The notes: generated by a model not told the origin, from the sequence alone. A stretch of 64,000 nucleotides of DNA from Pontibacter cellulosilyticus (GCF_014306105.1 NZ_JACRVF010000005.1:186001-250000), one strand, 5' to 3'; numbered from the stretch's first letter, positions 28,399 through 38,222 are shown. Numbers and translations: made by a program.

Positions 28399-30609
28399 CT
28401 ATTTGGTTACCTGCTTACCTGGATGATAAGTTGCTTTGGCTCTTTTCTCCACATCTTCGCGGTAATAGGCCACGTCCTTGAACTTTACATCGGCATAGCG
28501 CTGGGCCTGATCATCGAAATGCGGAGAGTTAGGATCACCGCTCTGTCCACCGGCAAGCAAGGTCTTGGCTTTCACCCTGTCTCCGAACTCCACAACTGCT
28601 ACAAAGCTGTTGCCGGAGGTGCCGTAAAGCTTCTTAGTATTGTAAGTGTTTGCACCGTAAGAGGCCAGTGCTCCCCAATTACCAGAGGCCATGCCTACCG
28701 GCAAGCTTGGCAGCGCATCGTTAAATGGCTGTTTAATGTCTCCGTTTATGCGCTGGTAGCGGTTGATCTCGCCCCATGGTGTGTTCCACTGCCCAAAATC
28801 GCTTTCCAACTGCGAAATGGTTTTACTGAAGATTTCTAAGCGCTCTTTCTCTGGTGAGTTATTGGCATAGTAATCAAAGCGCTCCATCAGGTTCAGGCCC
28901 TGCGGTGCGGTGCCATTTCTCAAAGAGTTAGTTGCGTAGAAATGTGCTAGCGACATCGCTACTGATTCTTTTGACACCGCATAATTCCAGTTGCGCATTA
29001 CCTCTATGGCAGCCTTCAGTTTCGGGTCGTTTGGTTTTTCTTTGTCGTAAGCTTTTACCAATCCCGGGATCAACACTTCAAAGCCTGGCAGGTAAGGGTC
29101 GTAAGCCAGTTCAATCAGTTTATCCAGCGTCAGGTTATCAGCTTTTTTAAGCAAACGGATAGCATGAACACCTCGGAAGTTCTCCGGCGAAGGCGCCATA
29201 TACTTTGGATAATCTTCTGGTTTAGGGCTATACTCGCCGGCTCCGGTAAACGGTGTAGAGTTACAGTTCTGTATCCAGCCGTTAGCCGGGTTTATGATCC
29301 TGATCGTTTCCTCCAGCGGGTGCAGTCCGTTCCAGTCTGTTTTAGGATTGCTGCCATCTACTGGTTTAGAGTAGTCCAGGGAGTTGTCGCGCACCGGGAA
29401 GAAGTTGCCGTGGTAGTAGGCGATGTTACCTTCAGCATCTGCGTATACTGTTCCGTTAGAGGAATTGGTACGCATCTTCATCATCTCGTTAAACTCCTTC
29501 AGGTTACTCTTTTTAGTGCGGGTGTAAGACTGGATAAGCGCCTCAACCGGTTTCCACATTAAAGCCGTAGCTACCCATTTGTCGCCGTTCTTGTGCGTGA
29601 TTGGTCCGTGGTGGGTACGGTAGGTGGTAAAGGTCTTCTGTTTCACTTCCTCTCCGTCTTTGTATGAAAGGGTAACCTCTGAGGTAGTTACAGGACGCAA
29701 CTCCTCGCCATACTTGTAGTATAGCTTTCCGTCTTTCTTTACAATCGTCTCTTCAAATTCATCAATCACATCGGCATAGGCAGAAGTATGCATCCAGCCG
29801 GTTTTCTCGTTAAAGCCCTGGTAAATGAAAAACTGCCCCCAGGTTACTGCACCATAGGCGTTCAGTCCTTCTTCGCTAACGGCATGTACTTCGCCTCTGA
29901 AAAAGAAAGACGTATGCGGATTGATAAGCAGCATGGCGTTGCCGGATGCCGTATGTTTTCCGGAGATGGCGAAACCATTAGAACCTTTCGGCTCTTCTAA
30001 CAGGCCCGGCTGCACAAGGCTGTGGCCATACTTGTTAAGCCCCAGCGATTTGTTGTCTTCGTAGAAAGCCTTAATTCTTTTTGTAGATACACTTTCGATA
30101 TCGCCGCCGATAGAGCCTTCGCTAAAATACATCGGCATCCAGGGCTCAAAGCGGGTAAGGAGCCTTGGCTTTACCTCCGGGTGCGTGTGCAGGTAGTAGT
30201 TAATGCCATCGGCAAATGCCTGGCACAACTGTTTCAGCCACTCCGGGCTTTGCTCATACTTTTGGATGGCCTCTTCTTTGGACATGTACAGCCTGGCCCG
30301 AAGGTCAGAGTACAGCATCTCCTCCCCTTCTACTTCGGCTAAGCGGCCGGTAGCCCACAGGTAGTTTTGCTCCACACGGTTAAAATCATCTTCGCACTGT
30401 GCGTACAGTAGTCCGAATACTGCGTCAGCGTCTGTTTTGCCGTAAACGTGCGGTACGCCAAAATCATCCCGGATGATGGTGACACGCGCTGCCTGCTCTT
30501 CCCATTTCGTCACCTCCGAAGCGGATGTCACCTGCGCTTTTTGAGAGCAGGAAACCAGCACGGTGACAAACAAAAGGACTTGAATAGATTGTCTTAAAAA
30601 ATATGTCAT
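28399..30609 (-). CDS. Penicillin acylase family (S45) lipoprotein, Ntn hydrolase
   Basis: The 736-residue precursor has a lipoprotein signal (VTVLVSC). It contains an alpha region (about 45-200, with RDDFGVPHVYGKTDADA) and the autocleavage/nucleophile site PKGSNGFAISG, where Ser210 would become the N-terminal nucleophile of the beta chain. Further family landmarks are LLINPHTSF and AYGAVTWGQFFIYQGFNEKTGW. S45 enzymes hydrolyse amide bonds of acylated amines such as penicillins, acyl-homoserine lactones or N-acyl amino acids; substrate residues do not distinguish these here. It is divergent from a gamma-glutamyltransferase, another Ntn hydrolase. Confidence 0.88.
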   Translation of the reverse strand: MTYFLRQSIQVLLFVTVLVSCSQKAQVTSASEVTKWEEQAARVTIIRDDFGVPHVYGKTDADAVFGLLYAQCEDDFNRVEQNYLWATGRLAEVEGEEMLYSDLRARLYMSKEEAIQKYEQSPEWLKQLCQAFADGINYYLHTHPEVKPRLLTRFEPWMPMYFSEGSIGGDIESVSTKRIKAFYEDNKSLGLNKYGHSLVQPGLLEEPKGSNGFAISGKHTASGNAMLLINPHTSFFFRGEVHAVSEEGLNAYGAVTWGQFFIYQGFNEKTGWMHTSAYADVIDEFEETIVKKDGKLYYKYGEELRPVTTSEVTLSYKDGEEVKQKTFTTYRTHHGPITHKNGDKWVATALMWKPVEALIQSYTRTKKSNLKEFNEMMKMRTNSSNGTVYADAEGNIAYYHGNFFPVRDNSLDYSKPVDGSNPKTDWNGLHPLEETIRIINPANGWIQNCNSTPFTGAGEYSPKPEDYPKYMAPSPENFRGVHAIRLLKKADNLTLDKLIELAYDPYLPGFEVLIPGLVKAYDKEKPNDPKLKAAIEVMRNWNYAVSKESVAMSLAHFYATNSLRNGTAPQGLNLMERFDYYANNSPEKERLEIFSKTISQLESDFGQWNTPWGEINRYQRINGDIKQPFNDALPSLPVGMASGNWGALASYGANTYNTKKLYGTSGNSFVAVVEFGDRVKAKTLLAGGQSGDPNSPHFDDQAQRYADVKFKDVAYYREDVEKRAKATYHPGKQVTK

Positions 30610-30816
30610 GAAGTATAAATAGGAGTTTCTGTTTGAGCATCAATTTAATAGTTTTATTTAAGATACGCTGCAAAAAACGTAGACAAGCAAAGTATAGCCT
30701 CCGCAGTATAACTAAAGTATAAAGTGTTTGGCTAAGCCAGCAGCGTAACCAAGTATAAACTGGCAAGTTGATTTACACGCAGGATTTACTAAATTAGAAG
30801 TATAAATTACAACGAT
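30610..30816. other. Shared upstream region of two Ntn hydrolase genes with five AAGTATA copies
   Basis: AAGTATA occurs at 30611, 30690, 30715, 30751 and 30798, all in the same orientation, within 207 bases. The divergent promoters of the acylase and gamma-glutamyltransferase genes must lie here. No clean TTG-N19-TAnnTTTG was found. Confidence 0.7.
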
Positions 30817-32697
30817 ATGAAACGTATTCTCTCACTGTTTTTACTTATAGCGGCCGCCTTGCCCGCACTGGCCCAGCAAACGCAGAAGCCGGTACTGCAC
30901 GGCAAAAACTGGATGGCTATTACCGGAAAGCCACTGGCCGCCACAGCCGGCGCTATGACCTTCCAGAAAGGCGGCAATGCCGTGGATGCGGCCTGTGCTA
31001 TGCTGGCGGCCACCTGTACCATGTGGGATGTGCTAAGTTGGGGTGGCGAAACACAAGCGCTTATTTATAACCCTAAAACGAAAAAAGTAATTGCTATCAA
31101 CGCTTTAGGTGTTGCGCCAACAGGTGCCACCGTTAAGTTCTTTAAGAGCCAGGGCTATAACTTTCCGCCGCAGTATGGGCCATTGGCAGCCACCACGCCC
31201 GGCACTCCCGGCGGTCTGTTACACATGCTGGCTAACTACGGTACGCTTAGCTTAGAGCAGGTACTGGCCCCCGCCATGGAACTGGCAGCAGGCTACCCGA
31301 TGGAGGCGCAAACAGCCAACAGCATCGAGAAGAACAAAGAACTGATAAAGCAGTGGCCATACAGCAAAAAAGTATTCCTGACACACCCCGGCGAAGAAAG
31401 AGAGGCTCCGGAGGCCGGTGAGATTTTTGTGCAGAAAGACCTGCTGCAAACGCTTACCAAAATGGTAGAAACTGAACGCGAAGCCTTGAAGAGTGGCAAG
31501 AGCCGCAAAGAGGCTATCATGGCTGCCTATGATCGCTTTTACAAAGGCGATATTGCAAAAGAGTTTGTACGCGGCTCCAAAGAGCAAGGTGGCCTGATTA
31601 CCATGGAAGACCTGGCCAAGTGGAAAGTTATCGAAGAAGAGCCTGTGGTGGCGAACTACAAAGGGATTGACGTGTATAAACTGCAGCAATGGACACAGGG
31701 GCCTGTAATGCTGCAGGCACTGAACATCCTGGAGAACTTTGACCTTAAGAAAATGGGCTACAATAGTCCGCAGTACATCCACACCGTTTACCAGGCTATG
31801 AACATGGCCTTTGCTGACCGCGACTTTTACTACGGCGACCCATACTTTGAGCCGAAGGAGCCGATTAAGGGACTAATGAGCAAGGAGTATGCAAAGCAGC
31901 GTGCCAGCCTTATTCGTCCGGATAAGAATGATCCGAACATTGGCCCAGGCGATCCTTATGCTTTTGAAGGCAGAAAAAATCCTTACAAGAAGATGCTGAA
32001 AGAAAGAGGCTACGAACTGGACACTACCAAACGCAACTTCGCCCCCACTCACGACACGCGCAATGGTTCTTCAAGTATAGACTACCAGAACAACCTGTGG
32101 CTGGGTACTACTACCGTAGAGGCCGCCGACGCTGAAGGCTGGGTGGTATCGATAACGCCAAGCGGCGGCTGGGTGCCTGCCACCATCGCCGGTACCACAG
32201 GTATAGGTATGAGCCAGCGTATGCAGAGCTTTGTCTTGGATCCTGCCCTTAACCCGTACAACGTTGTAGAGCCTGGCAAACGCCCAAGAGTAACGTTAAC
32301 TCCAAGTATGGCTCTGAAAGACGATAAGCCATACTTATCTTTTGCGGTGCAGGGCGGCGATACGCAGGACCAGAACCTGCTGCAGTTTTTCCTGAACATG
32401 GTGGAGTTTGACATGAATGTGCAGCAAGCCGCCGAGGCGCCAAACTTCAATACAAACCAGTTGTGGCTGTCGTTGGGCGGCACCAAAACCGATGATCGCA
32501 AACCAAAGCCTGGCCATATCCTTTTAAATGACAACACGGCCCAGGAAGTACGAGATGCACTTAAAAAGATGGGTTACACCTTAAGCTTCGACGACCGCAC
32601 CAGCGGTCCGATCAACGCGATCTACTTCGACTGGAAACATGGCAGTTTATGGGGTGGCTCAAGTAATCACGGTGAGGATTATGGCATTGGTTGGTAA
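30817..32697 (+). CDS. Gamma-glutamyltransferase-family Ntn hydrolase, exported
   Basis: The 626-residue precursor has a cleavable signal MKRILSLFLLIAAALPALAQ. The alpha part shows QKGGNAVDAACAMLAATC and TPGTPGGLLHML. The self-cleavage site is probably NLWLGTTTVEAADAEG, with Thr431 aligning to the catalytic Thr of E. coli enzyme. C-terminal motifs (SFAVQGGDTQDQNLLQFF) complete the family pattern. True GGT uses glutathione; the Arg and Ser substrate residues are not clearly conserved here, so a broader gamma-glutamyl or acyl hydrolase is possible. It is periplasmic. Confidence 0.88.
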   Translation: MKRILSLFLLIAAALPALAQQTQKPVLHGKNWMAITGKPLAATAGAMTFQKGGNAVDAACAMLAATCTMWDVLSWGGETQALIYNPKTKKVIAINALGVAPTGATVKFFKSQGYNFPPQYGPLAATTPGTPGGLLHMLANYGTLSLEQVLAPAMELAAGYPMEAQTANSIEKNKELIKQWPYSKKVFLTHPGEEREAPEAGEIFVQKDLLQTLTKMVETEREALKSGKSRKEAIMAAYDRFYKGDIAKEFVRGSKEQGGLITMEDLAKWKVIEEEPVVANYKGIDVYKLQQWTQGPVMLQALNILENFDLKKMGYNSPQYIHTVYQAMNMAFADRDFYYGDPYFEPKEPIKGLMSKEYAKQRASLIRPDKNDPNIGPGDPYAFEGRKNPYKKMLKERGYELDTTKRNFAPTHDTRNGSSSIDYQNNLWLGTTTVEAADAEGWVVSITPSGGWVPATIAGTTGIGMSQRMQSFVLDPALNPYNVVEPGKRPRVTLTPSMALKDDKPYLSFAVQGGDTQDQNLLQFFLNMVEFDMNVQQAAEAPNFNTNQLWLSLGGTKTDDRKPKPGHILLNDNTAQEVRDALKKMGYTLSFDDRTSGPINAIYFDWKHGSLWGGSSNHGEDYGIGW

Positions 32698-32761
32698 TAG
32701 TCACTACCAAGGTTGCGAATTATAATAAGCTCTAGAGGGAATACCTTCAACTCAAGCTTTA

Positions 32762-32882
32762 TTGTCATCTCGACCTTCGGGAGAGATCTTTTTAGAATTC
32801 CTTCAGTACTAATCTTAAATAGATTTCTCACAGCTACGCTGGCTCTCCTCGGCTCTCGCCTCAAGAGTATTCGAAATGACAA
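32762..32882. repeat. Degenerate inverted-repeat element (interspersed type)
   Basis: The ends TTGTCATCTCGA (32762-32773) and TCGAAATGACAA (32871-32882) are inverted repeats with one mismatch. Inner blocks GAGAGATCTTTTT and AAATAGATTTCTC are also related as inverted copies. Sequences with ends of the type GTCATTTCGA... AGATTTCTC...TCGAAATGAC recur between genes in many Bacteroidota genomes, by general knowledge of the group. Only one copy is seen here. Confidence 0.7.
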
Positions 32883-32962
32883 AAACAGATACTTAACTCC
32901 CTAAGTTGACCGTATTGGCTCAAGAAATTAGATAGCCGTAACCTGAGCTAATTACTGCACGC

Positions 32963-33003
32963 AAACACAAACTCCTGCAAATGCTTTGCAGGAGTTTGTG
33001 TTT
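32963..33003. terminator. Bidirectional terminator, perfect 19-bp stem
   Basis: Arms 32963-32981 and 32985-33003 are exact complements around a 3-base loop TGC. It separates the convergent gamma-glutamyltransferase and PorP/SprF-like genes; T3 lies at each end. Confidence 0.85.
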
Positions 33004-33027
33004 TATAGCGGTTGTGGCAAGTAAAAT

Positions 33028-34053
33028 CTACCAGAAATCTGAAGGACTAAAAATTCTGCCCCGGTTATTTACCAGTATTCCCAGCACCACCTCGTGGGCT
33101 CCGCCTCCTATCTTATCCATACCTCTTGCTGGGACATCGTAGGCATAACCTACCTGCAATAGGTTACTCAGGTTTATGCCTCCAAGTATAACGGGTGTGC
33201 TGTTCTGCCTGTAAGAGCCTCCAAGCCATACTTTATCGTAGTATAATAGCTTCAGGTTCACATCCACAGATGTTGGCGCAGGGCTGGCATACTTTACCAT
33301 AACCGACGGCAGCACCGATAGCTTTGGTGTTACTACTACTTTGTAGCCACCCATCAGGTAATGGTGTGCACGCGAACTGGCCAGATGACTTTCTTCGCCG
33401 TTAAACCTGGTGCTAAGCTCGTCCTGCAGTAGCTGTGTGCTGGAAGTGCCGACAAAGAACCGCTTGGTATACAAAAGGACTCCGGCTGTTATGTTTGGCT
33501 TTACACGGTTATAGTTTCCGCCGGTAAAGGTTGGGTCGTTTGGGTCCGTCAGTTGCAGGCCCTGCTCATCTACTTTGTAAACAGACACGCCACCCGATAA
33601 ACCTGCCGACATTTTAAGCTCCTTCGTAAGCGGCAGGTGGTAAGCATATGTCAGGCCAACGTCGGTGCGCTTAAGGGCTCCAGCCTTGTCTGTAACAACT
33701 GTAAAGCCGGCGCCATGATGCGGCTGCGGCTGCACCGTTTCTTTTTTGGTATAGTTCTGCAACAAGGCCCTGCTGCCCGTGCGACCTCTGTAAGGCACCG
33801 AGGTTGCCGTGGTGTTCAGGTTCATCTTACCGATTGGCATGTGTGCCGTGAGGTAGTATGACTCGGGTGCGCCCTCTATGCCCGCCCACTGGTTGCGGTA
33901 ACCCGTCTTCACATCACCGTAATTCTCAGAGCCGGCCAGAGCAGGATTCACCAGGAAACCGTTCAGCATATATTGGCTAAAGTGCGAGAGCTGCTGTGAA
34001 AAAGCGTTCAGGTACAGGCACAGCAACAGCGAAAGAATACTTAGCTTTCTCAT
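33028..34053 (-). CDS. PorP/SprF-family type IX secretion-associated outer membrane protein
   Basis: I chose the ATG at 34051-34053, which gives 341 residues with a signal peptide MRKLSILSLLLCLYLNAFSQ; an upstream frame extension overlaps the preceding gene and lacks sense. The hallmark start of mature PorP/SprF, LSHFSQYMLNGFLVNPALAGS, is followed by YRNQWAGIEGAPESYYLTAH. The rest alternates beta strands as in a small barrel, with GGSYRQN and YAYDVPARGM near the end. These proteins help anchor or export surface proteins with type B sorting domains. It overlaps the stop of the large PKD protein gene by 4 bases, so both are co-expressed. Confidence 0.92.
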   Translation of the reverse strand: MRKLSILSLLLCLYLNAFSQQLSHFSQYMLNGFLVNPALAGSENYGDVKTGYRNQWAGIEGAPESYYLTAHMPIGKMNLNTTATSVPYRGRTGSRALLQNYTKKETVQPQPHHGAGFTVVTDKAGALKRTDVGLTYAYHLPLTKELKMSAGLSGGVSVYKVDEQGLQLTDPNDPTFTGGNYNRVKPNITAGVLLYTKRFFVGTSSTQLLQDELSTRFNGEESHLASSRAHHYLMGGYKVVVTPKLSVLPSVMVKYASPAPTSVDVNLKLLYYDKVWLGGSYRQNSTPVILGGINLSNLLQVGYAYDVPARGMDKIGGGAHEVVLGILVNNRGRIFSPSDFW

Positions 34054-37000
34054 TTTCGGAGTACTGTTAAAGAGCCTGTAAATGCTTTTCTGCCTTTGTT
34101 GGTATCGATCACATAGAAATAGGCTCCGTCTGGTAATGGTGCTCCACTGCGTGTACCGTCCCAAGGTGTTGTGTATCCTCGGGTAGAATAGATCTTATCT
34201 CCCCAGCGGTTATAGATGTCGATCGTGATGTCAGGATAATCCTCTACCCCTTTGATCAGCCAAACATCGTTAATGCCGTCACCGTTGGGTGAGATGCCGT
34301 TTGGTATGCGCAGTCGCTGCAACACCCGCACCGTTACCTCATCTGTACTTACACAGCCTTCGGCAGAGGTGGCCACTAAAGTATAGGTAGTGGTTTCTTC
34401 CGGGCTTGCAACAGGCCGTGCAACAGAAGTGTTATCCAGGCTTTCGGCTGGTGACCATTTTAAAGTTCCGGTACCACTGCCTGCCAGCGTTATACTTTCG
34501 CCTTCGATAATTTCCAGGTCAGGTCCTGCCTTTGCCTCCGGGTAAGCACTGAATTTAATTTCTACTTCATCTGTAGCGACTGCACAAGGGCTGTTGCTCA
34601 CAGTCCAGCGCAGCCTGTAACTTTCTTCCATCTTGCCTGTGAAGCCAGATTTTGGATTAGCTGGATCTGCAACTTGTCCGCCTGAGCCTGCTACAATGGT
34701 CCAGAGGCCGGTGCCGTGAGTCGGCGTGTTGGCTTCCAGTAAAGTATAAGTAACGCCACAGACAGGTTTCTGATCGGGACCGGCATTAGCTATAGGGGCA
34801 TGTTTTATACTTAGGGATTGAGTTATTTCATCCATACAACCCTCTGCTGTAGTCACCAGCAGTTTTACATTATAAGTGCCCGGCTGACTATACTTGTGCA
34901 CCGGATGCTGCGTAGTAGCTGTATTGCCATCCCCGAAACTCCACTGCCATGCAACTATGTTACCGGTAGCCACCGTGCTTTTATCCTCAAACGCCACCGC
35001 ATCCGAAACACAGCCTGTAACAGGCAGGAAAGCCGCTTTTGGTTTGGGGTATACAATTACCTGTTTCTTTTCAAGATGCTGGCAGCCTTTGTCGGTAGTA
35101 ACTATAAGCGTGACCTCGTAAGTACCTGCACTGGCATAGCGGTAGGTGGGGTTTATTTCACTTGATGTGCCCCCATCACCAAAACTCCAGGCATGCGACA
35201 CAATGCTGCCTGTGGCCACTGAAGCGGTACTTTTAAAGCTGGTGGTCTCGCCAAAACATACATTGCCAGTCTCAAATCCAGCCATCGGGCTAACAAATAC
35301 AGTTATCGTTTTAGAAATAAAGCCATGGCAAATAATACCTGAATAAGCTTTAAGACTTACTTGGTAACTGCCTGGTGCTTTGTAGATGTGTAGCGGATTC
35401 TGCTCCGTGGAGGTAGTGCCGTCGCCAAAGCTCCACTCCCACTTCACGATTTTACCAAAGGCAATGGTAGAGGCATCCTGAAACTGAACTCCATCACGCT
35501 GACAAGAACCTGACGAGGTAAAATCAGCCTGCGGGTTGGCACCGCTCACCATATAGTCCAGTTCAATGGTATCGGTACAGCTTTTATCAGAAGTGGCTGT
35601 AAGTTTTACCCTGTAAATGCCTTCCGATTTATACTTATGTTTTGGGTTTTGCTGCATAGAGGTGGTACCATCGCCAAAATCCCACAGGTAGGTTAAGGTG
35701 CCAGAGCTGATGGTAGTTTTATTAACAAACTGCGCCTCGTCGTTGATACAAACATCCGGTAACTCTATTGCTACCTTAGGCCTTGGATGTATCACTACTT
35801 GCTGATTTACCGAGGTCTGGCAACCCTGCTCAAAGGTAAGCGTGAGGACAACCTGATAAGTACCCGCTTCGGCGTAGGTGTGCTGCGGGTGCTGTGTAGT
35901 TGCCCCAGCAGATCCGTCTCCGAAATCCCATTTCCAGGCGGTAACCGGCACTACCGAAGTAGATTTATCGGTAAAGTTGGTGGTAAATGTGTTGCACACG
36001 GCAGGAGCCTCAAAAGCCAACACTGGTTTAGCCAGCATCTCTACCTGCTTTGTAACTTCGTTTGTACAGCCGGCGCTGGTTTTAGTGGTAAGTTTAACGG
36101 TATAGAAGCCGGGGCTGCTGTAGGCGTGCCGTGGGTTTTGCTCTGTCGAAGTTTTGCCATCGCCAAAGTCCCACAGCCACTCCACTACCTTACTGTTTGT
36201 ACCTGCAACTGTAGAGGCATCTGTAAACAGCAGCGCCTCATTCAGGCATTCTGATTTGTAAGTAAAATTTGCTACCGGGTTTGGGTACACAATGAGCTCT
36301 GCCGTAGACTCGTCTTTGGAGTCGCAGTCGTTGCCGTTGTTTTTAACGGTAGTTAGTTTGACCGTGTAAGTGCCGGCAGTAGCGTAAGTATGGGTTGGAC
36401 TTTGTTCCGATGAAGTATTGCCATCCCCAAATTCCCATAGCCAGCTTTGAGGCTCATAGTTGGCATAACCAGTAAAGGAAACTGTCTGGCCGTCGCAGTA
36501 AGATGGTTTGCCAAACGTAATGTTCTGGTTCAGGTTTTTGATGTTAGCGCCAGCAGAATATCCATACGACTCCACATTGCCAAAACCGTACGCCATGGCA
36601 TTAAAACCAATATCGGCTGTTAACCTATGGTTGCCAGCGCTTACGGTAGCTTTTGCATAGGAATACTCAGGGTTAGCAGCAACAGGTGTAAAGGTTATCG
36701 GTGCACCATCCAGCTTAAACGTATTCGCATATTCTGTTTTGATCACCACGTTAATGTAGTGGCCCGTGATCATATAATAAGGCGAAGAATATAGCGTAAT
36801 GTCCGTTAGCGTTTGCTCTACCGGGTTAAGTATGATCATCTCCGGGTCGCCGGTAACATTGTCGCAGTTTTGGGTGCGGGCATATTGCAGCAGCGTAACA
36901 GGCTGCGTAGAGGTAATATAGTTGGCCGTGGCGCTGGTAAACTCTAAGAACTCCCCTTCATTTAAGGTCTGGCTGCTGCCGTTTACCGTTACGGCTGTGT

Positions 37001-37832
37001 TTTGATATGCTGCCATTACCCGGTACACATCGCCTCCTGTTCTTGTTTTAAAAGGAGCTGTAACAAAGTTGGAGCCCCAGGTGCTAAGCGGGTAAAGCTG
37101 CTGGTACAGGTTATCACGGCTGCCGGCGTTTGTACAGCCAATACCTACAAAGGTGTTGCCCGAAAAAACAGCGATCTTTTTACAGGACTCTCCCCCACTG
37201 CTCACCGATATGATCTTACTTCCTGTCAGGTCCGAAGCCGACTGTACCTGGTATACCTGGCCTTTGTTCAGGCTGATTTGAAACGGTATACCTGCCGGCT
37301 TACCTGCGCGTGTAGCGGCTTTTGGCGTGATCTCCACCAACGTGTTATCCTCGGTGGCAACTACCATGAACTCGGCATACTGGTTGTTGATGTCGGGAGC
37401 ATAACTCGCTGCAAAGTACTCCCGCCCCAAAGTATTAGTGGGTAGCACCAAAGTGGCTCCGGAGCGGTTCTGGGAATAGATATGGGAGTACACCACAATC
37501 GGGTGCTCCGACACTACCTGAATGCCTTTATTTTCCAGTACCTCCGAAGAGCCAACATAGGCAGCCGAATTGATCTGGGCCACCGTTACGCTGTTTGCCG
37601 CAATAGAGTACGTGTTGGAGATGCCCAACTGTGGAATAGATACCGTAGCCGTTGTGTTTACACTTGAGGTCAAGTATAAACTCATCTGCGATTTGGTGCC
37701 GTCTATGTGCCCTGTGTACCCTACCCAAAAGTTGGTGCCGCTGTTGGACGTGTTCTGTGCCATCACTTTAAAAGTGACGCAGAACATTAGCAGAAGTACA
37801 AGGAAAGTATAATGCGTAAAAAGTCTCTTCAA
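34050..37832 (-). CDS. Large secreted surface protein: IgGFc-binding-like N-domain, seven PKD repeats, gliding-type C-terminal sorting domain
   Basis: Starting with TTG at 37830-37832 gives a clean signal (MKRLFTHYTFLVLLLMFCVT...VMAQ) and 1260 residues. An upstream TTG at 37898 would add 22 residues. The mature N-terminus has NSGTNFWVGYTGH, as in IgGFc-binding-type domains. Seven PKD repeats follow, each with W.FGDG and a later TYxVxL strand (first FGDGNTSSEQSPTHTY, last FGDGNTATTQHPVHKY), then two Ig/PKD-like domains with NAGPDQ/KAGPDLEI starts. The end is a gliding-motility C-terminal domain (ISPNGDGINDVW, YNRWGDKIY, WDGTRSGAPLPDGAYFYVI), a type B T9SS sorting signal. It is probably a surface adhesin, with its PorP/SprF partner just downstream. 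Confidence 0.93.
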   Translation of the reverse strand: MKRLFTHYTFLVLLLMFCVTFKVMAQNTSNSGTNFWVGYTGHIDGTKSQMSLYLTSSVNTTATVSIPQLGISNTYSIAANSVTVAQINSAAYVGSSEVLENKGIQVVSEHPIVVYSHIYSQNRSGATLVLPTNTLGREYFAASYAPDINNQYAEFMVVATEDNTLVEITPKAATRAGKPAGIPFQISLNKGQVYQVQSASDLTGSKIISVSSGGESCKKIAVFSGNTFVGIGCTNAGSRDNLYQQLYPLSTWGSNFVTAPFKTRTGGDVYRVMAAYQNTAVTVNGSSQTLNEGEFLEFTSATANYITSTQPVTLLQYARTQNCDNVTGDPEMIILNPVEQTLTDITLYSSPYYMITGHYINVVIKTEYANTFKLDGAPITFTPVAANPEYSYAKATVSAGNHRLTADIGFNAMAYGFGNVESYGYSAGANIKNLNQNITFGKPSYCDGQTVSFTGYANYEPQSWLWEFGDGNTSSEQSPTHTYATAGTYTVKLTTVKNNGNDCDSKDESTAELIVYPNPVANFTYKSECLNEALLFTDASTVAGTNSKVVEWLWDFGDGKTSTEQNPRHAYSSPGFYTVKLTTKTSAGCTNEVTKQVEMLAKPVLAFEAPAVCNTFTTNFTDKSTSVVPVTAWKWDFGDGSAGATTQHPQHTYAEAGTYQVVLTLTFEQGCQTSVNQQVVIHPRPKVAIELPDVCINDEAQFVNKTTISSGTLTYLWDFGDGTTSMQQNPKHKYKSEGIYRVKLTATSDKSCTDTIELDYMVSGANPQADFTSSGSCQRDGVQFQDASTIAFGKIVKWEWSFGDGTTSTEQNPLHIYKAPGSYQVSLKAYSGIICHGFISKTITVFVSPMAGFETGNVCFGETTSFKSTASVATGSIVSHAWSFGDGGTSSEINPTYRYASAGTYEVTLIVTTDKGCQHLEKKQVIVYPKPKAAFLPVTGCVSDAVAFEDKSTVATGNIVAWQWSFGDGNTATTQHPVHKYSQPGTYNVKLLVTTAEGCMDEITQSLSIKHAPIANAGPDQKPVCGVTYTLLEANTPTHGTGLWTIVAGSGGQVADPANPKSGFTGKMEESYRLRWTVSNSPCAVATDEVEIKFSAYPEAKAGPDLEIIEGESITLAGSGTGTLKWSPAESLDNTSVARPVASPEETTTYTLVATSAEGCVSTDEVTVRVLQRLRIPNGISPNGDGINDVWLIKGVEDYPDITIDIYNRWGDKIYSTRGYTTPWDGTRSGAPLPDGAYFYVIDTNKGRKAFTGSLTVLRK

Positions 37833-38222
37833 ATTACTGTGGGTCTTTGGCTGTGTTTGCCTTAGAACCTTGCGAGGGGCATAAGTTAAAAGGCACAAGT
37901 AAATATTTATGGTAAATTAGCCTGACGTGCACCCGCAGCAGATCCAGGCAATCAGTTAAACTGACATACCTGGTAAAATAAAAGAAACTTACAGGAAGCA
38001 ACAGCGACTAATTCAGGCGCTAAAGATATGAAAATCAACAAGAAATAAACAACACCTCCAATTTACTTTTCTGGCAGCACGACATCAATTATCCTGTGTT
38101 ATAACAGCAAATACAAAGAACCCTACAGCAAATTTCAGAGAGGCATCTTTGCATGATGCCTATGAACCATAACAGTAATCTATACCTGCGTTTTTACTGT
38201 CCATAGCTTCTGCCACACTATA
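37833..38222. other. Intergenic region upstream of the PKD protein gene
   Basis: These 390 bases hold the promoter area of the PKD/PorP operon and the 3' side of the alpha-2-macroglobulin gene. A small hairpin (AGGCATC 38141-38147 with GATGCCT 38155-38161) could weakly terminate the latter. Nothing else was recognised. Confidence 0.5.

Larger units (their letters stand above)
32698..33027. other. Intergenic region with degenerate palindromic repeat and strong hairpin
   Basis: The 330 bases between the gamma-glutamyltransferase stop and the convergent PorP/SprF-like gene contain the repeat element at 32762-32882 and the 19-bp hairpin at 32963-33003. Nothing coding is supported. Confidence 0.7.
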
